Positions 18,135 to 28,154 are shown, counted from the stretch's first letter. The stretch: 64,000 nt of DNA from an uncultured Bacteroidia bacterium (GCA_903905505.1 CAIVGL010000011.1:181967-245966); one strand, 5' to 3'. The notes: a model not told the origin generated them from the sequence alone. Numbers and translations: made by a program.

Positions 18135-19370
18135 ATGGAAAAAAATGTTGTAGAACGCTTTCTGCGTTATGTAAAATACAATACCTGTTCCGATTCGGTT
18201 AGTGGCAAAACACCTAGCACCGATGGACAACGAGAATTTGCTCTGATTCTTGCTGCTGAATTAAAAGCTATTGGATTAGTCGATGTGGAAGTCGATATGT
18301 GGAGTTATGTCTATGCTACTTTGCCAACTAATATGAATAGGGCAACACCAGTGGTTGGATTTGTATCGCATATGGATACGAGTCCAGATTATACAGGCAA
18401 AAATGTGTCTCCTCAATTAGTGCCAGATTACAATGGGGGAGATATCGTGCTCAATAAAGAATCCAATATTATCCTTTCTCCAGATGTTTTCCCTGAATTA
18501 AAAAAATATGTAGGTCAACAATTGATTGTAACCAATGGCAAAACCCTTTTAGGTGCTGATGATAAAGCCGGAATAGCTGAGATCATTACCGCCATGGAAT
18601 ATTTGATCAATCATCCAGAGGTAAAACACGGTCAAGTTAAAATTGCCTTTACACCTGACGAAGAGATTGGTGAGGGAGCCGATCATTTTAATGTAGCTGA
18701 TTTTGGTGCTGACTTTGCCTATACCATCGATGGAGGGGAAATAGGAGAACTGGAATATGAAAATTTCAATGCTTCAGGTGTAAAGATTGTTATTCATGGA
18801 TCGAGTGTCCATCCTGGATATGCAAAAGGCAAAATGAAAAATTCGGTGACCATCGGTAATAAATTACTCGCTATGGTGCCTAATTTTGAAGTTCCAGAGC
18901 ACACCGATGGCTACCAAGGTTTTTACCATGTAACTCGTATAAATGGGTCTGTTGAACATACCGAAATTGAGTTTATCATCCGTGACTTTACCTTGTCAGG
19001 ACTTAACGAGCGTAAAGAGCTTCTGAAATCAGTGGTCGAGATGATTAATGCTGAATTTGGCGAAAATACAGTTGAACTTGCCCTGAAAGATCAGTATTTT
19101 AATATGCGTGAGAAAATTGAACCGGTGAAATACATTGTCGACCTAGCCGAGCAAGCTATGTTGGAGGCTGGTGTGGTCCCTAAGATTGTTCCCATAAGGG
19201 GCGGAACCGATGGTTCTCGATTGTCATATATGGGCCTTCCTTGTCCAAATATATTTGCCGGAGGTCATAACTTTCATGGTAAATATGAATACATCCCTAC
19301 ACCATCAATGGGAAAAGCATGCGAGGTTATCGTTCGCATCGTTGAAAAAGTTGGATTATTGAGCGTGTAA
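18135..19370 (+). CDS. pepT: Peptidase T (tripeptide aminopeptidase)
   Basis: 411 residues, M20 family zinc peptidase of typical PepT length. Metal and catalytic motifs are FVSHMDTSPDYTG, TLLGADDKAGIAEI, FTPDEEIGEGADHF and the C-terminal NIFAGGHNFHGKYEYIP. There is no signal peptide, so it acts in the cytoplasm, releasing N-terminal residues from tripeptides. It lies downstream of proS and upstream of tilS, with a 100-nt gap to the latter. Confidence 0.97.
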   Translation: MEKNVVERFLRYVKYNTCSDSVSGKTPSTDGQREFALILAAELKAIGLVDVEVDMWSYVYATLPTNMNRATPVVGFVSHMDTSPDYTGKNVSPQLVPDYNGGDIVLNKESNIILSPDVFPELKKYVGQQLIVTNGKTLLGADDKAGIAEIITAMEYLINHPEVKHGQVKIAFTPDEEIGEGADHFNVADFGADFAYTIDGGEIGELEYENFNASGVKIVIHGSSVHPGYAKGKMKNSVTIGNKLLAMVPNFEVPEHTDGYQGFYHVTRINGSVEHTEIEFIIRDFTLSGLNERKELLKSVVEMINAEFGENTVELALKDQYFNMREKIEPVKYIVDLAEQAMLEAGVVPKIVPIRGGTDGSRLSYMGLPCPNIFAGGHNFHGKYEYIPTPSMGKACEVIVRIVEKVGLLSV

Positions 19371-19470
19371 ACTTTTTTTGAGTTATCTTTAATCTTTAGA
19401 AGTGAAAAACTTAAACGAAGTTTTGCCTTTTAAACTTTTTTTATCCCATTTGGTTTAAAATTAATCACCA

Positions 19471-20796
19471 ATGATACAGCGACTTATCCATTTTATCACA
19501 GAAAATAAAATCTTTGACAAGAGTCATAAGATATTGGTTGGTGTAAGTGGGGGTATCGACTCCGTTGTATTGCTCGATCTTCTTGATAAAGCTGGATATT
19601 CAATGGCTATTGCCCACTGTAATTTTCAGCTAAGGGGAGCTGAATCAGATAAGGATGAGCGCCTTGTTCATGCTCTGGCGTTAAAATACGATGTTTCAAT
19701 CTTTAAAATTGCTTTTGATACCCTGGCAATAGCTACCGAACGGAAGATTTCTATCGAAATGGCTGCTCGCGACTTGCGTTACGAATGGTTTGAGAAAATT
19801 AGGTCAGAAAACAACTGTGATTTCATCGCCGTCGCACATCATCGCGATGATCAACTCGAAACATTTTTTCTAAATCTCGCTAGGGGGACTGGCTTAGCAG
19901 GACTCACTGGTATGAATCCCGTAAATGGTAAAGTTGTCCGTCCATTGCTTTTTGCCTCAAGAGGGGAGATTGAAAATTATCGTCATGAGTTGTTCCTTGA
20001 TTTTAGAATGGATGCTACAAACCAGAATCTGGAGTTTCAGCGAAATAAGATCCGTCATTCGTTAATGCCTATCATGGATTCACTGAATCCAAATTTTAGA
20101 GAAGGACTTATTCGGACAATGGATCATCTGGATAAGACCGCTTCAATTTATAATCGAACGATCACTGAAGCATGGCAACGTGTTGCTACGACAAAAGATC
20201 AAACACACTATATCTCGATTGAGGCCGTACAAAATCTTGACCCTTTAGATACATACCTTTTTGAATTTCTAAAACCATTTGGATTTAAAGGCTCTAATAT
20301 TAGAGATATTGTGCAGTCCTTGTCTGGATTATCTGGCAAGCAATTTACTTCAGCCACACATCGTCTTTTGCATGATCGGGAGAACCTTGTCCTTACGCCA
20401 TTTATGGAAGAGGAGGTGAGTCATTTCTATCTCGACCAAGAGCAAAATGAAATAAGCGACCCTATTCATTTGAAGATCAGTAAAGAAATGTCAAATGGAA
20501 CTATCCATTATACTGATTCGCAATCGGAGGCATCTATTGATCAAGACAAAATTCAGTTTCCATTGTTGATCCGGAGATGGCAACAAGGTGACTATTTTAA
20601 GCCTCTTGGGATGACTGGACTAAAAAAGCTGAGTGACTATTTTGTTGATTCAAAATTAAGTATTCTCGAAAAAGAAAACGTGTGGATTCTGGCCAATGGG
20701 GAACAAATTGTATGGATAATTGGATATCGACTCGACGACCGATATAAAATAACAAGCCAGACGAAAAGGATTGTTAAGATTAAAGCAGTTGTTTAA
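19471..20796 (+). CDS. tilS: tRNA(Ile)-lysidine synthase
   Basis: 441 residues. The PP-loop GVSGGIDSVVLLDLL near residue 25 binds ATP, and HCNFQLRGAESDKDE and VAHHRDDQLETFFLNLARG are diagnostic of TilS. The C-terminal part contains the small domain ending in IVWIIGYRLDDRYKIT. The enzyme converts C34 of the CAU-anticodon isoleucine tRNA to lysidine, allowing AUA decoding. An essential housekeeping function. Confidence 0.97.
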   Translation: MIQRLIHFITENKIFDKSHKILVGVSGGIDSVVLLDLLDKAGYSMAIAHCNFQLRGAESDKDERLVHALALKYDVSIFKIAFDTLAIATERKISIEMAARDLRYEWFEKIRSENNCDFIAVAHHRDDQLETFFLNLARGTGLAGLTGMNPVNGKVVRPLLFASRGEIENYRHELFLDFRMDATNQNLEFQRNKIRHSLMPIMDSLNPNFREGLIRTMDHLDKTASIYNRTITEAWQRVATTKDQTHYISIEAVQNLDPLDTYLFEFLKPFGFKGSNIRDIVQSLSGLSGKQFTSATHRLLHDRENLVLTPFMEEEVSHFYLDQEQNEISDPIHLKISKEMSNGTIHYTDSQSEASIDQDKIQFPLLIRRWQQGDYFKPLGMTGLKKLSDYFVDSKLSILEKENVWILANGEQIVWIIGYRLDDRYKITSQTKRIVKIKAVV

Positions 20797-20828
20797 TAAA
20801 AGAGCTTAATCTATTGGTATTTAGTTTT

Positions 20829-21020
20829 TTATTTTTTCTTAATTAAGTCTCCAACTAACCATCCCATAACCGTTCCATAGCCTCCCATCGTATACCAATG
20901 TGAGGTAATGGGACAGGTTCCTGAACTACACCCCACAAAATGCCAATACCCAATACCTACTATAGCACCAATTGAGGTGAAGATGATTTTTATGCGATAC
21001 TTGATTAGAAAATCTTTCAT
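20829..21020 (-). CDS. Small membrane protein, DUF6132-like
   Basis: 63 residues from the ATG at 21020; an in-frame TTG at 21047 would add nine residues but is less likely. Two membrane segments flank the conserved pattern VGCSSGTCPITSHWYTMGGY, characteristic of DUF6132 proteins. Their function is unknown; the paired cysteines and frequent association of the family with sulfur-related rhodanese proteins suggest a link to thiols or metals, which is only inference here. It lies 41 nt downstream of the DUF493-like gene on the same strand. Confidence 0.75.
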   Translation of the reverse strand: MKDFLIKYRIKIIFTSIGAIVGIGYWHFVGCSSGTCPITSHWYTMGGYGTVMGWLVGDLIKKK

Positions 21021-21061
21021 GGTCTTTTTGTATAAATATGCGTTCAATTAATGAGCTGAGA

Positions 21062-21331
21062 TTATAAAGAAATCAACCCTTTTATCTGACTAGCTTTTTC
21101 GTAGATCGCAATAATAGATTCAGGGTTGGGCATCCATTGCTTGCACGAGATACCAATAAATTTAATGTCTTTAGAGGTCTTATAGGTTATTGTTGAGGGA
21201 TCCTCAAAAAAAGCCTTGACCTGGTCGAGCTGCTCCTGCTTATTTTGAATGATAAATTTAAAATAGTAAAGCATTGGCCACTGTTCTTGATCGGCTAGTA
21301 ACTCTTTAAATTTATCAATGTTTTCTGTCAT
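21062..21331 (-). CDS. DUF493 (YbeD-like) small cytoplasmic protein
   Basis: 89 residues, the family's size. It shows the DUF493 layout: an N-terminal helix, the strand MLYYFKFIIQNKQEQLDQVK, a middle Ser/Thr-Lys turn, and a C-terminal helix NPESIIAIYEKASQIKGLIS resembling the ACT-like ferredoxin fold of YbeD. YbeD-family proteins are proposed allosteric regulators, but no function is established for this lineage. Probably co-transcribed with the DUF6132 gene. Confidence 0.8.
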   Translation of the reverse strand: MTENIDKFKELLADQEQWPMLYYFKFIIQNKQEQLDQVKAFFEDPSTITYKTSKDIKFIGISCKQWMPNPESIIAIYEKASQIKGLISL

Positions 21332-21388
21332 AAAAATTCTAAAATAGTGTTTTGATTTGAGTTTATTCTTTGGCTCAAATGATCCTGA

Positions 21389-22690
21389 TCACCAGATCAA
21401 CTCAATAAATCCCTTTTTTCGTCTTCGTTTTCCATCTCTTCCTTGTCCATCTGCTACATAGAAATAAACACCAGGAGAGGCTAGTACATTGTTAATTTTG
21501 CCATCCCAGGTTGCAAATTCACTATCTGCAGGAACATAACCTGATTTTCTAAAATGATGCACAATTCGACCCCATCGATTAAATATTTGGAAATCTAACG
21601 ATTGTAGTGATCTGGTTCTAATTATTAAGATGTCGTTCACCCCATCACCATTGGGCGTAAAGGCCGGTGCAACTTTTACCAATGAGCTATCAATGACAAT
21701 GTAGTCTTTTAAATACATCGTGTCTCTGCATGTAAACCCTGGTGACTGCTTTGCGGCTACTAGCTTAACCATATAGCTACCAGTATGTTCATAAGTGTAA
21801 CTGGGATCTTTTAGATAAATTTCTTCCATTATAGAGTCAATCTTTGCCCCTTTGGGTTGATTCGCTAGGCTAGATTTTTCTTTAAACAGAAACCACTCAA
21901 ATTTCTCAACATCACCATTGATTGACTCATTTATAAATTGCACTGGCAATGGCGCTTCTGGAAGCGAATACTGTGCAACTGCTGGTTGATTCGTCTTCCA
22001 TGAAAATTTAGCCTTTGGCACAATTGATTGATAAGTTACCGGACTATTGACCAGGCATCCTGCTCGGTCAGTAACTTGCAATTGATAGATCGTATTAATT
22101 GGTGGAGGCCCTAAAACTAAGGGATTTAAGGCATTCGAAACCAAAGTGCCCCCCGTTTGCCATACGTATTTATAATTGGGGTCAATTGAAATGACTTGGT
22201 TCGTTGATAAATCGGCATAGGCATAACTAGACCCAGTTACTGTACCTAAAAGGTTAAACGATTGACAGTTGGAATTGGTGATTGTCGTGGTTGCTGTAAT
22301 CCAACTATTGATGATCCAAGCTCTAAGAACATAATTTATTCCATTGTCGGTAAAGCTAACTCGATAACATCCATCAGATAGGTTATTTAGCGTTGAGCTG
22401 ATTCCTGTTTCGTTGAGATAGAAAGTAAAGACTCCAGAGGGCTGCGTGTATTTATCCCATTTGAAAGTTACAGATTGTCCAGATGAAGAAGCCTTTAAGG
22501 TGCCATCCTGATGATTCGCATTTCCACAGAAATAATAGATATAGTCTTTTTCTGAAAAAGTGGGGTAGTTCGTCGATTCATTAAATGATGCAGATGTCGA
22601 TTTTAAGGTTTGACTATAAGCATCGCTTACCCCTTGCATATTTATGCAGAAAGTGATCAGTAGAGTCCATGCTATGCTAGAGAGCTTCAT
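21389..22690 (-). CDS. Secreted protein with type B (gliding-motility-type) T9SS C-terminal domain
   Basis: 433 residues. A signal peptide ends near SDAYSQ. The middle has Ig-like/PKD-like beta domains. The final ~90 residues are a textbook type B sorting domain: APAFTPNGDGVNDILIIRT, FQIFNRWGRIVHHF, WDGKINNVLASPGVYFYVAD. It should be exported through the type IX system to the cell surface. The rest of the protein shows no enzymatic motif, so its role, possibly adhesion, is unknown. It is divergent from pcrA and has no PorP/SprF partner beside it. Confidence 0.9.
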   Translation of the reverse strand: MKLSSIAWTLLITFCINMQGVSDAYSQTLKSTSASFNESTNYPTFSEKDYIYYFCGNANHQDGTLKASSSGQSVTFKWDKYTQPSGVFTFYLNETGISSTLNNLSDGCYRVSFTDNGINYVLRAWIINSWITATTTITNSNCQSFNLLGTVTGSSYAYADLSTNQVISIDPNYKYVWQTGGTLVSNALNPLVLGPPPINTIYQLQVTDRAGCLVNSPVTYQSIVPKAKFSWKTNQPAVAQYSLPEAPLPVQFINESINGDVEKFEWFLFKEKSSLANQPKGAKIDSIMEEIYLKDPSYTYEHTGSYMVKLVAAKQSPGFTCRDTMYLKDYIVIDSSLVKVAPAFTPNGDGVNDILIIRTRSLQSLDFQIFNRWGRIVHHFRKSGYVPADSEFATWDGKINNVLASPGVYFYVADGQGRDGKRRRKKGFIELIW

Positions 22691-22884
22691 TTAAAATAGT
22701 TTGCGATTGTAAACTACAATATTACGAAATTTTTCCGATCCGATTGTGAGTCGATACGCTTTAAGCACATCGCTTAATCCTAAAATAAGTTGAATAAAAT
22801 GAAATGGGAATATTTGATTAAATTTGCAAAACAAATAGAATAAAATAGATATATTTTTACACGAAGTAATTTAAATTCAGCACT

Positions 22885-25206
22885 TTGTCGAATTATTTAG
22901 AAGGATTAAATAGCGCCCAGCGGGAGGCTGTGATTAATACAGAGGGGGCTTCGCTAGTTATTGCAGGTGCTGGTTCAGGAAAGACTCGGGTTTTAACTTA
23001 CCGAATTGCTCACTTGTTACAAAAAGGAGTGCCTCCTTCTTCAATCTTAGCCCTAACTTTTACCAATAAGGCGGCAAGAGAGATGAAGGCTCGAATTGAA
23101 AATGAAGTTGGGAATAGTGTCTCCCGCTATTTGTGGATGGGGACTTTCCACTCTGTTTTTTCCAGGATACTTCGAGAGCAAGCAGCAGTAATTGGCTATC
23201 CTAATACGTTTACTATATACGATACTCAGGATTCAAAAAGCCTTCTAAAATCTATTATTAAAGGTTTAAACTTAGAAGATAATATCTACAAGGCAAACGT
23301 GGTCTTAGGAAAGATTTCAGCTGCGAAGAATAATTTAATTACCGCGGTCGCATACCATCAAAATGCGTTGCAGCGTGAAGCAGATCAGGCTGCACGTATG
23401 CCTAAGACAGCAGAGATCTATTTGGAATATACCAAGCGATGTAAGAGTGCTGGAGCGATGGATTTTGATGATTTATTGCTTATGACCAATGTGTTATTTA
23501 AAAATCATCCTGAAGTACTGGCTAAATATCAGAATTTATTTCGTTACATCTTGGTTGATGAGTATCAGGATACGAACTTCTCGCAATACTTGATTGTAAA
23601 AAGATTAGCCGAGGGTCATCAAAATATCTGTGTCGTTGGCGACGATGCACAGAGTATTTACTCGTTCCGTGGAGCAAGAATAGAAAATATACTCAACTTT
23701 AAAAATGATTACCCTGGGTATGGAACCTATAAATTAGAACAGAATTATAGATCGACTCAAGTGATCGTTGATGCGGCAAATAGCTTAATTGCTAAAAACA
23801 AAAACCAGCTTCAAAAAACAGTGTTCAGTGAAAATGCTATTGGTGATAAAATTAAGGTTTTAGCAGCGATGAACGAACATGAAGAGGGTTATCTGGTCGT
23901 TAATGAGCTGTTCGATCAGCGAATGAAAGCCCAGGAGAATTATTCTGATTTTGCCATCTTATACCGGACGAATGCTCAATCACGTGTTTTTGAGGAGATC
24001 CTTCGCAAACGAAATATTCCCTATAAAATTTATGGTGGATTATCGTTTTATCAACGTAAGGAGATCAAAGATATCTTGTCCTATTTTAGACTTATCATAA
24101 ATCCACGTGATGATGAATCATTTAAACGGATCATTAATTACCCAGCGAGAGGAATTGGTGGGACCACATTGAACCGATTGGAGGATGCAGCCGCATCTTT
24201 GGGAATAAGTATTTTCGAGGTAGCCTCTAGTCCAGAGAAGATGATGGTGGCTAGCTTGAATAGTGGCACGATTAAAAAGATTGCTCTTTTTACACAGATG
24301 ATCAGTCATTTTTCGAATGATTTCTTGACCGTGGAAGCCTATGAGATGGCTAACCGAATAGCGTCAGAATCAGGTATTCTCACGGAGTTATATCAAGATA
24401 AATCACCTGAAAATATTAGTCGCTATGAGAATACACAAGAGCTACTTAATGCAATTCAAGATTTCTCTTTAACCGCCACTGAAGAGGGTAGGCCGAATAG
24501 TCTTAATGTTTTCATGGAAGATGTGGCGCTTTTAACAGATCAGGATAACGATAAGGATGCGAATTCAGATAAACTGACGATGATGACCGTGCATTCGTCT
24601 AAAGGTCTTGAATTCAAAAATGTGTTTATTGTCGGTTTAGAGGAAAATCTTTTTCCATCTGGATTCTCAGGAACACTAACTCTGTCGGAGCTCGAAGAGG
24701 AGCGAAGATTGTTTTATGTCGCCTTGACGCGATCTGAAAATAGAGCCTGGTTGTCTTTTGCCCAGCAACGTTTTCGTTGGGGGAAAACAGAATTTTGCAA
24801 TCCAAGTCGATTTATCGGAGAGATAGATCATCAATATCTGGATATTCAAAATAGTCGAATGTTTCCTCAATTTAGAAATAAAGAGTTGCAAGACGATCGA
24901 TCGAATAGTCGATTTCAACGCGAACCCGACACCTTTCAATCACCACGTCGTGCAGAGCCACTTACGACCCGTATTGCAACGAACCAGGGCACATCATCAT
25001 TAGGCTCAGCCCTGTTTAAGGGAGATGATCCCGAACTGATTCGAGTCGGTATGATGGTTGAACACGAGCGTTTTGGTCAAGGGAAAGTGCTTAACCTTGA
25101 GGGGAGAATGCCCGATTTAAAAGCCAAGGTTTTTTTCCCAAATGCTGGAGAGAAAAATCTTCTTTTGAAATTTGCTAAACTTAAAATAACGGATCTTCCC
25201 TCTTAA
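22885..25206 (+). CDS. pcrA: UvrD/PcrA-type superfamily 1 DNA helicase
   Basis: 773 residues with all SF1A motifs: Walker A GAGSGKTRVLTYRIAHLL (residues ~29-46), VDEYQDTNFSQ, GDDAQSIYSFRGA, LEQNYRST, TMMTVHSSKGLEF and FYVALTRSENRAW. The C-terminal segment VGMMVEHERFGQGKVLNLEG is the PcrA/UvrD tail. It is a 3'-5' helicase for excision repair and replication-fork clearing. Translation must start at TTG 22885: an in-frame stop lies at 22867, no ATG intervenes, and the N-terminus MSNYLEGLNSAQREAV matches the family. uvrA in this window also uses TTG. Confidence 0.96.
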   Translation: MSNYLEGLNSAQREAVINTEGASLVIAGAGSGKTRVLTYRIAHLLQKGVPPSSILALTFTNKAAREMKARIENEVGNSVSRYLWMGTFHSVFSRILREQAAVIGYPNTFTIYDTQDSKSLLKSIIKGLNLEDNIYKANVVLGKISAAKNNLITAVAYHQNALQREADQAARMPKTAEIYLEYTKRCKSAGAMDFDDLLLMTNVLFKNHPEVLAKYQNLFRYILVDEYQDTNFSQYLIVKRLAEGHQNICVVGDDAQSIYSFRGARIENILNFKNDYPGYGTYKLEQNYRSTQVIVDAANSLIAKNKNQLQKTVFSENAIGDKIKVLAAMNEHEEGYLVVNELFDQRMKAQENYSDFAILYRTNAQSRVFEEILRKRNIPYKIYGGLSFYQRKEIKDILSYFRLIINPRDDESFKRIINYPARGIGGTTLNRLEDAAASLGISIFEVASSPEKMMVASLNSGTIKKIALFTQMISHFSNDFLTVEAYEMANRIASESGILTELYQDKSPENISRYENTQELLNAIQDFSLTATEEGRPNSLNVFMEDVALLTDQDNDKDANSDKLTMMTVHSSKGLEFKNVFIVGLEENLFPSGFSGTLTLSELEEERRLFYVALTRSENRAWLSFAQQRFRWGKTEFCNPSRFIGEIDHQYLDIQNSRMFPQFRNKELQDDRSNSRFQREPDTFQSPRRAEPLTTRIATNQGTSSLGSALFKGDDPELIRVGMMVEHERFGQGKVLNLEGRMPDLKAKVFFPNAGEKNLLLKFAKLKITDLPS

Positions 25207-25308
25207 TATCGGCTTCAATTTGAATTAACCATTAAAAACGATTAGCTTTGTAGATCAAAACAAGTTCTTCCTATAAGACTTGTAACCTGTGATAATAAAT
25301 AACATACA

Positions 25309-25932
25309 ATGATAGCACGCGATTACAACACCCAACGAAAGAAAATGAAACTGCCTGAATATGGAAGAAGTATCCATAAGATGGTTGATCACATCATGCA
25401 AATTGAAAATAGAGAAGAACGCATTCTGGCCGTTAAAGGAGTCATTGACGTTATGGGCATGATGTATCCTTATCTGCGTGATATCAATGAGTTTAAGCAT
25501 AAACTTTGGGATCATATCGCGATCATGTCTGATTTTAAGTTGGACATTGATTACCCTTATGATCCACCGAAACCTGAGACTTTTATTGAAAAGCCGAAGT
25601 TGGTTCCTTATGGACAAAAAGAGATTAAATTTCGCCATTACGGAAAAATAATGGAGAACTATATCACTGCAACAGCCTTATTAGATGATGAAAATCCTGC
25701 TAAGGCTGTTAATATCGAGCTTTTAGCTAACCAGATGAAAAAAACATATTTGGTTTGGAATAAAGATGCAGTTGAAGATTCAAAGATTTTAAATGACTTA
25801 ACATTTCTCTCACATGGCTCCTTAAAGCCAAATCCTGATCTTCGTCTTCAGGAAGTGAATGAAATATTCAAGCAACAAGTTAAAAAGGGTCGGATTACTC
25901 CAACTTCAAATCAATCGCGTAAGCATAAATAG
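25309..25932 (+). CDS. DUF4290 protein
   Basis: 207 residues, no signal peptide or membrane segment. The N-terminal part MIARDYNTQRKKMKLPEYGR and the helical stretch VIDVMGMMYPYLRDINEFKH identify it as a DUF4290 protein, a family of Bacteroidota with no established function. It sits 40 nt upstream of murA, an arrangement suggesting co-expression and a possible tie to cell-wall synthesis. The C-terminal ~20 residues are basic. Confidence 0.88.
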   Translation: MIARDYNTQRKKMKLPEYGRSIHKMVDHIMQIENREERILAVKGVIDVMGMMYPYLRDINEFKHKLWDHIAIMSDFKLDIDYPYDPPKPETFIEKPKLVPYGQKEIKFRHYGKIMENYITATALLDDENPAKAVNIELLANQMKKTYLVWNKDAVEDSKILNDLTFLSHGSLKPNPDLRLQEVNEIFKQQVKKGRITPTSNQSRKHK

Positions 25933-25972
25933 TGTAGTTTAAACAAGTCTAATTCTCTCTTCTCTCTAAGGC

Positions 25973-27277
25973 ATGGCAAGGTTTATTTTAGAAGGTGGCA
26001 GTCCACTATGCGGTGAGTTAACTCCACAAGGTGCTAAGAACGAGGCGTTGCAAGTGATCTGTGCAGTGCTGCTTACGTCAAAAAAAATCACAATCTCAAA
26101 TGTTCCTGAAATAAGCGATGTACTCAAATTAATAGAGATACTTCGATTTTTAGGCACAACTATTGAACGTCTAGAAAAAGGTGTTTATACTTTTGAGGCC
26201 AACAAGATTAATCTAGACCTACTTCAATCTGCTGAATATTTTGCTCAAGCAGCAAGCTTGCGAGGCTCTTTGATGATCGTAGGTCCAATGTTAGCTCGAT
26301 TTGGTGTCGGAATCATCCCCCAACCAGGTGGTGATAAAATTGGCAGAAGACGATTGGATACCCATTTCCGTGGTTTTGAAGCTCTTGGTGCCAAGTTTAC
26401 TTTTAATTCGCAAGATTCTTCCTATCACGTTGAAGCAAAGAGTCTAAAGGGTTGCTATATGCTTCTTGATGAGGCTTCGGTAACTGGGACAGCCAATTTA
26501 CTGATGGCTGCAACCTTGGCCAGCGGTACAACAACGATATACAACGCAGCTTGTGAGCCTTATCTTCAACAGCTTTGCAAGATGTTAAATTCCATGGGTG
26601 CTAAGATTCAAGGAATAGGTTCTAATCTGTTGACCATTACTGGGGTGACTTCACTTGGTGGCTGTGACCATCGAATGCTTCCAGACATGATTGAAGTGGG
26701 TAGTTTTATTGGTTTAGCAGCTATGACAGCCTCTGACATCACCATAAAAAATGTGGGTTATAATGAACTTGGAATGATTCCTGAATCATTCAGACGCTTT
26801 GGAATCCAAATGAATTTAAAAGGTGATGATCTTCATATACCAGCTCAAGATCATTATGAAATAGAATCCTTTATCGACGGCTCAATTTTAACCGTCGCTG
26901 ATGCTCCTTGGCCTGGATTAACCCCCGACTTATTAAGCATCTTCTTAGTTATTGCTACACAGGCCAGAGGAAGTGTCCTTATTCATCAAAAGATGTTCGA
27001 GAGCCGATTGTTCTTCGTTGATCGGTTGATCGACATGGGTGCTAAGATCATCTTATGCGATCCTCACCGCGCGACCGTTATTGGTCTCGATAAAACTCAA
27101 GCACTTCGTGGTATTCGTATGAGCTCTCCTGATATTAGAGCTGGTGTGGCTTTACTTATTGCGGCTCTTTCTGCAACTGGAAAATCGACTATCGATTACA
27201 TCGAGCAGATTGATCGTGGTTATGAAAATATCGACATTCGTCTGAATGCTATTGGAGCTAAGATAAAACGAGAATGA
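25973..27277 (+). CDS. murA: MurA, UDP-N-acetylglucosamine 1-carboxyvinyltransferase
   Basis: 434 residues, full-length EPSP-synthase-like fold. K22 lies in the substrate-binding GAKNEAL, and RAGVALLIAAL and GYENIDIRLNAIGA are conserved near the end. It performs the first committed step of peptidoglycan synthesis, adding enolpyruvate to UDP-GlcNAc. At the position of the catalytic Cys (PGGCxIG in most bacteria) this protein has Asp121 (PGGDKIGRRRLD). The Asp form is active in other bacteria and makes MurA insensitive to fosfomycin. Confidence 0.97.
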   Translation: MARFILEGGSPLCGELTPQGAKNEALQVICAVLLTSKKITISNVPEISDVLKLIEILRFLGTTIERLEKGVYTFEANKINLDLLQSAEYFAQAASLRGSLMIVGPMLARFGVGIIPQPGGDKIGRRRLDTHFRGFEALGAKFTFNSQDSSYHVEAKSLKGCYMLLDEASVTGTANLLMAATLASGTTTIYNAACEPYLQQLCKMLNSMGAKIQGIGSNLLTITGVTSLGGCDHRMLPDMIEVGSFIGLAAMTASDITIKNVGYNELGMIPESFRRFGIQMNLKGDDLHIPAQDHYEIESFIDGSILTVADAPWPGLTPDLLSIFLVIATQARGSVLIHQKMFESRLFFVDRLIDMGAKIILCDPHRATVIGLDKTQALRGIRMSSPDIRAGVALLIAALSATGKSTIDYIEQIDRGYENIDIRLNAIGAKIKRE

Positions 27278-27301
27278 TTTTACTGATTTAAATTTTTGAT
27301 T

Positions 27302-27817
27302 ATGAGATTCTTATTTGGATTTGTTGTTGTGTTATGTTGTCTAAACCTAGAAGGCGTCGCTCAGTCCAATGTTGGTATACAGATAGGTAACAATGCACCT
27401 GAAATTGTTGAGAAGTCAATAACCGGTCAGTCACTTAAGCTCTCTTCGCTTACTGGAAAAATTGTTTTGATTGATTTTTGGGCATCGTGGTGTAAACCGT
27501 GTCGAAATGAAAACCCTTTCGTAGTGGCTGCTTATGAAAAGTATAAAAATAGCTCCTTTAAAGGTGGTAGTGGATTTACTGTTTTTAGTGTCTCCTTAGA
27601 TAAAGATGGATCAGCTTGGAAAAGTGCCGTAAAAGATGATCGAATGGCTTGGGAAAACCATGTATGCTTGTTAAATAGTCAAGCTAGTTATATGCAAAAA
27701 TACAATATTAGCATGATACCAACGAATTTCTTAATCGATGGCCATGGGATTATTATTGCGACTAACCTAAGAGGAGAGGCCCTTGAATCGAAATTGGCTT
27801 CCTTGAAAAAGAACTAG
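27302..27817 (+). CDS. TlpA/ResA-like exported thioredoxin-fold protein
   Basis: 171 residues from the ATG at 27302 (an in-frame TTG six nt earlier is less likely). A signal peptide (FGFVVVLCCLNLEGVAQ) precedes a thioredoxin fold with FWASWCKPCRNENP and the cis-Pro segment SMIPTNFLIDGHG. Such proteins act as periplasmic thiol-disulfide oxidoreductases, for example reducing apocytochrome cysteines. The substrate is not evident. It follows murA by 24 nt. Confidence 0.92.
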   Translation: MRFLFGFVVVLCCLNLEGVAQSNVGIQIGNNAPEIVEKSITGQSLKLSSLTGKIVLIDFWASWCKPCRNENPFVVAAYEKYKNSSFKGGSGFTVFSVSLDKDGSAWKSAVKDDRMAWENHVCLLNSQASYMQKYNISMIPTNFLIDGHGIIIATNLRGEALESKLASLKKN

Positions 27818-28154
27818 TTCCTGAATGATCTACCCAATGTTTGGTCTGGTTAATTGAATTGATTAGTTTACTGTCCAGTTGTTTTTGTCACCCTTTTTGT
27901 TTTCTATGTGTCCCTATTTTAAGGTGTGAGTTGCTCATTGAATTCTTTTGAGTTAAAATACACTTCGACTATACTTTAAAGGTAAAGGGGTTCAGGCTTC
28001 CAGATTTCCTTACTTATCCCTTTTCTGTTACTATACAATGTTCTTGTTTAACTAGGTGCGCCTGAATTTTATTTGTGAGGATAATCAAAGTTTAAAAAAC
28101 TATTGCGATATTTAAATTCTATAATTTCTGTTTAACTGACCAACCTTTCCTAAC
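27818..28154. other. Intergenic region upstream of the GH127 gene
   Basis: 337 nt, no coding frame of note. I found no exact TAnnTTTG element. A weak pair TTCAGGC / GCCTGAA is present about 65 nt apart, probably chance. Confidence 0.4.

Noticed and set aside
25255..25638. A 127-codon minus-strand frame over the DUF4290 gene
   Set aside because: Hydrophobic-looking but antisense to a recognised family; an accidental open frame.
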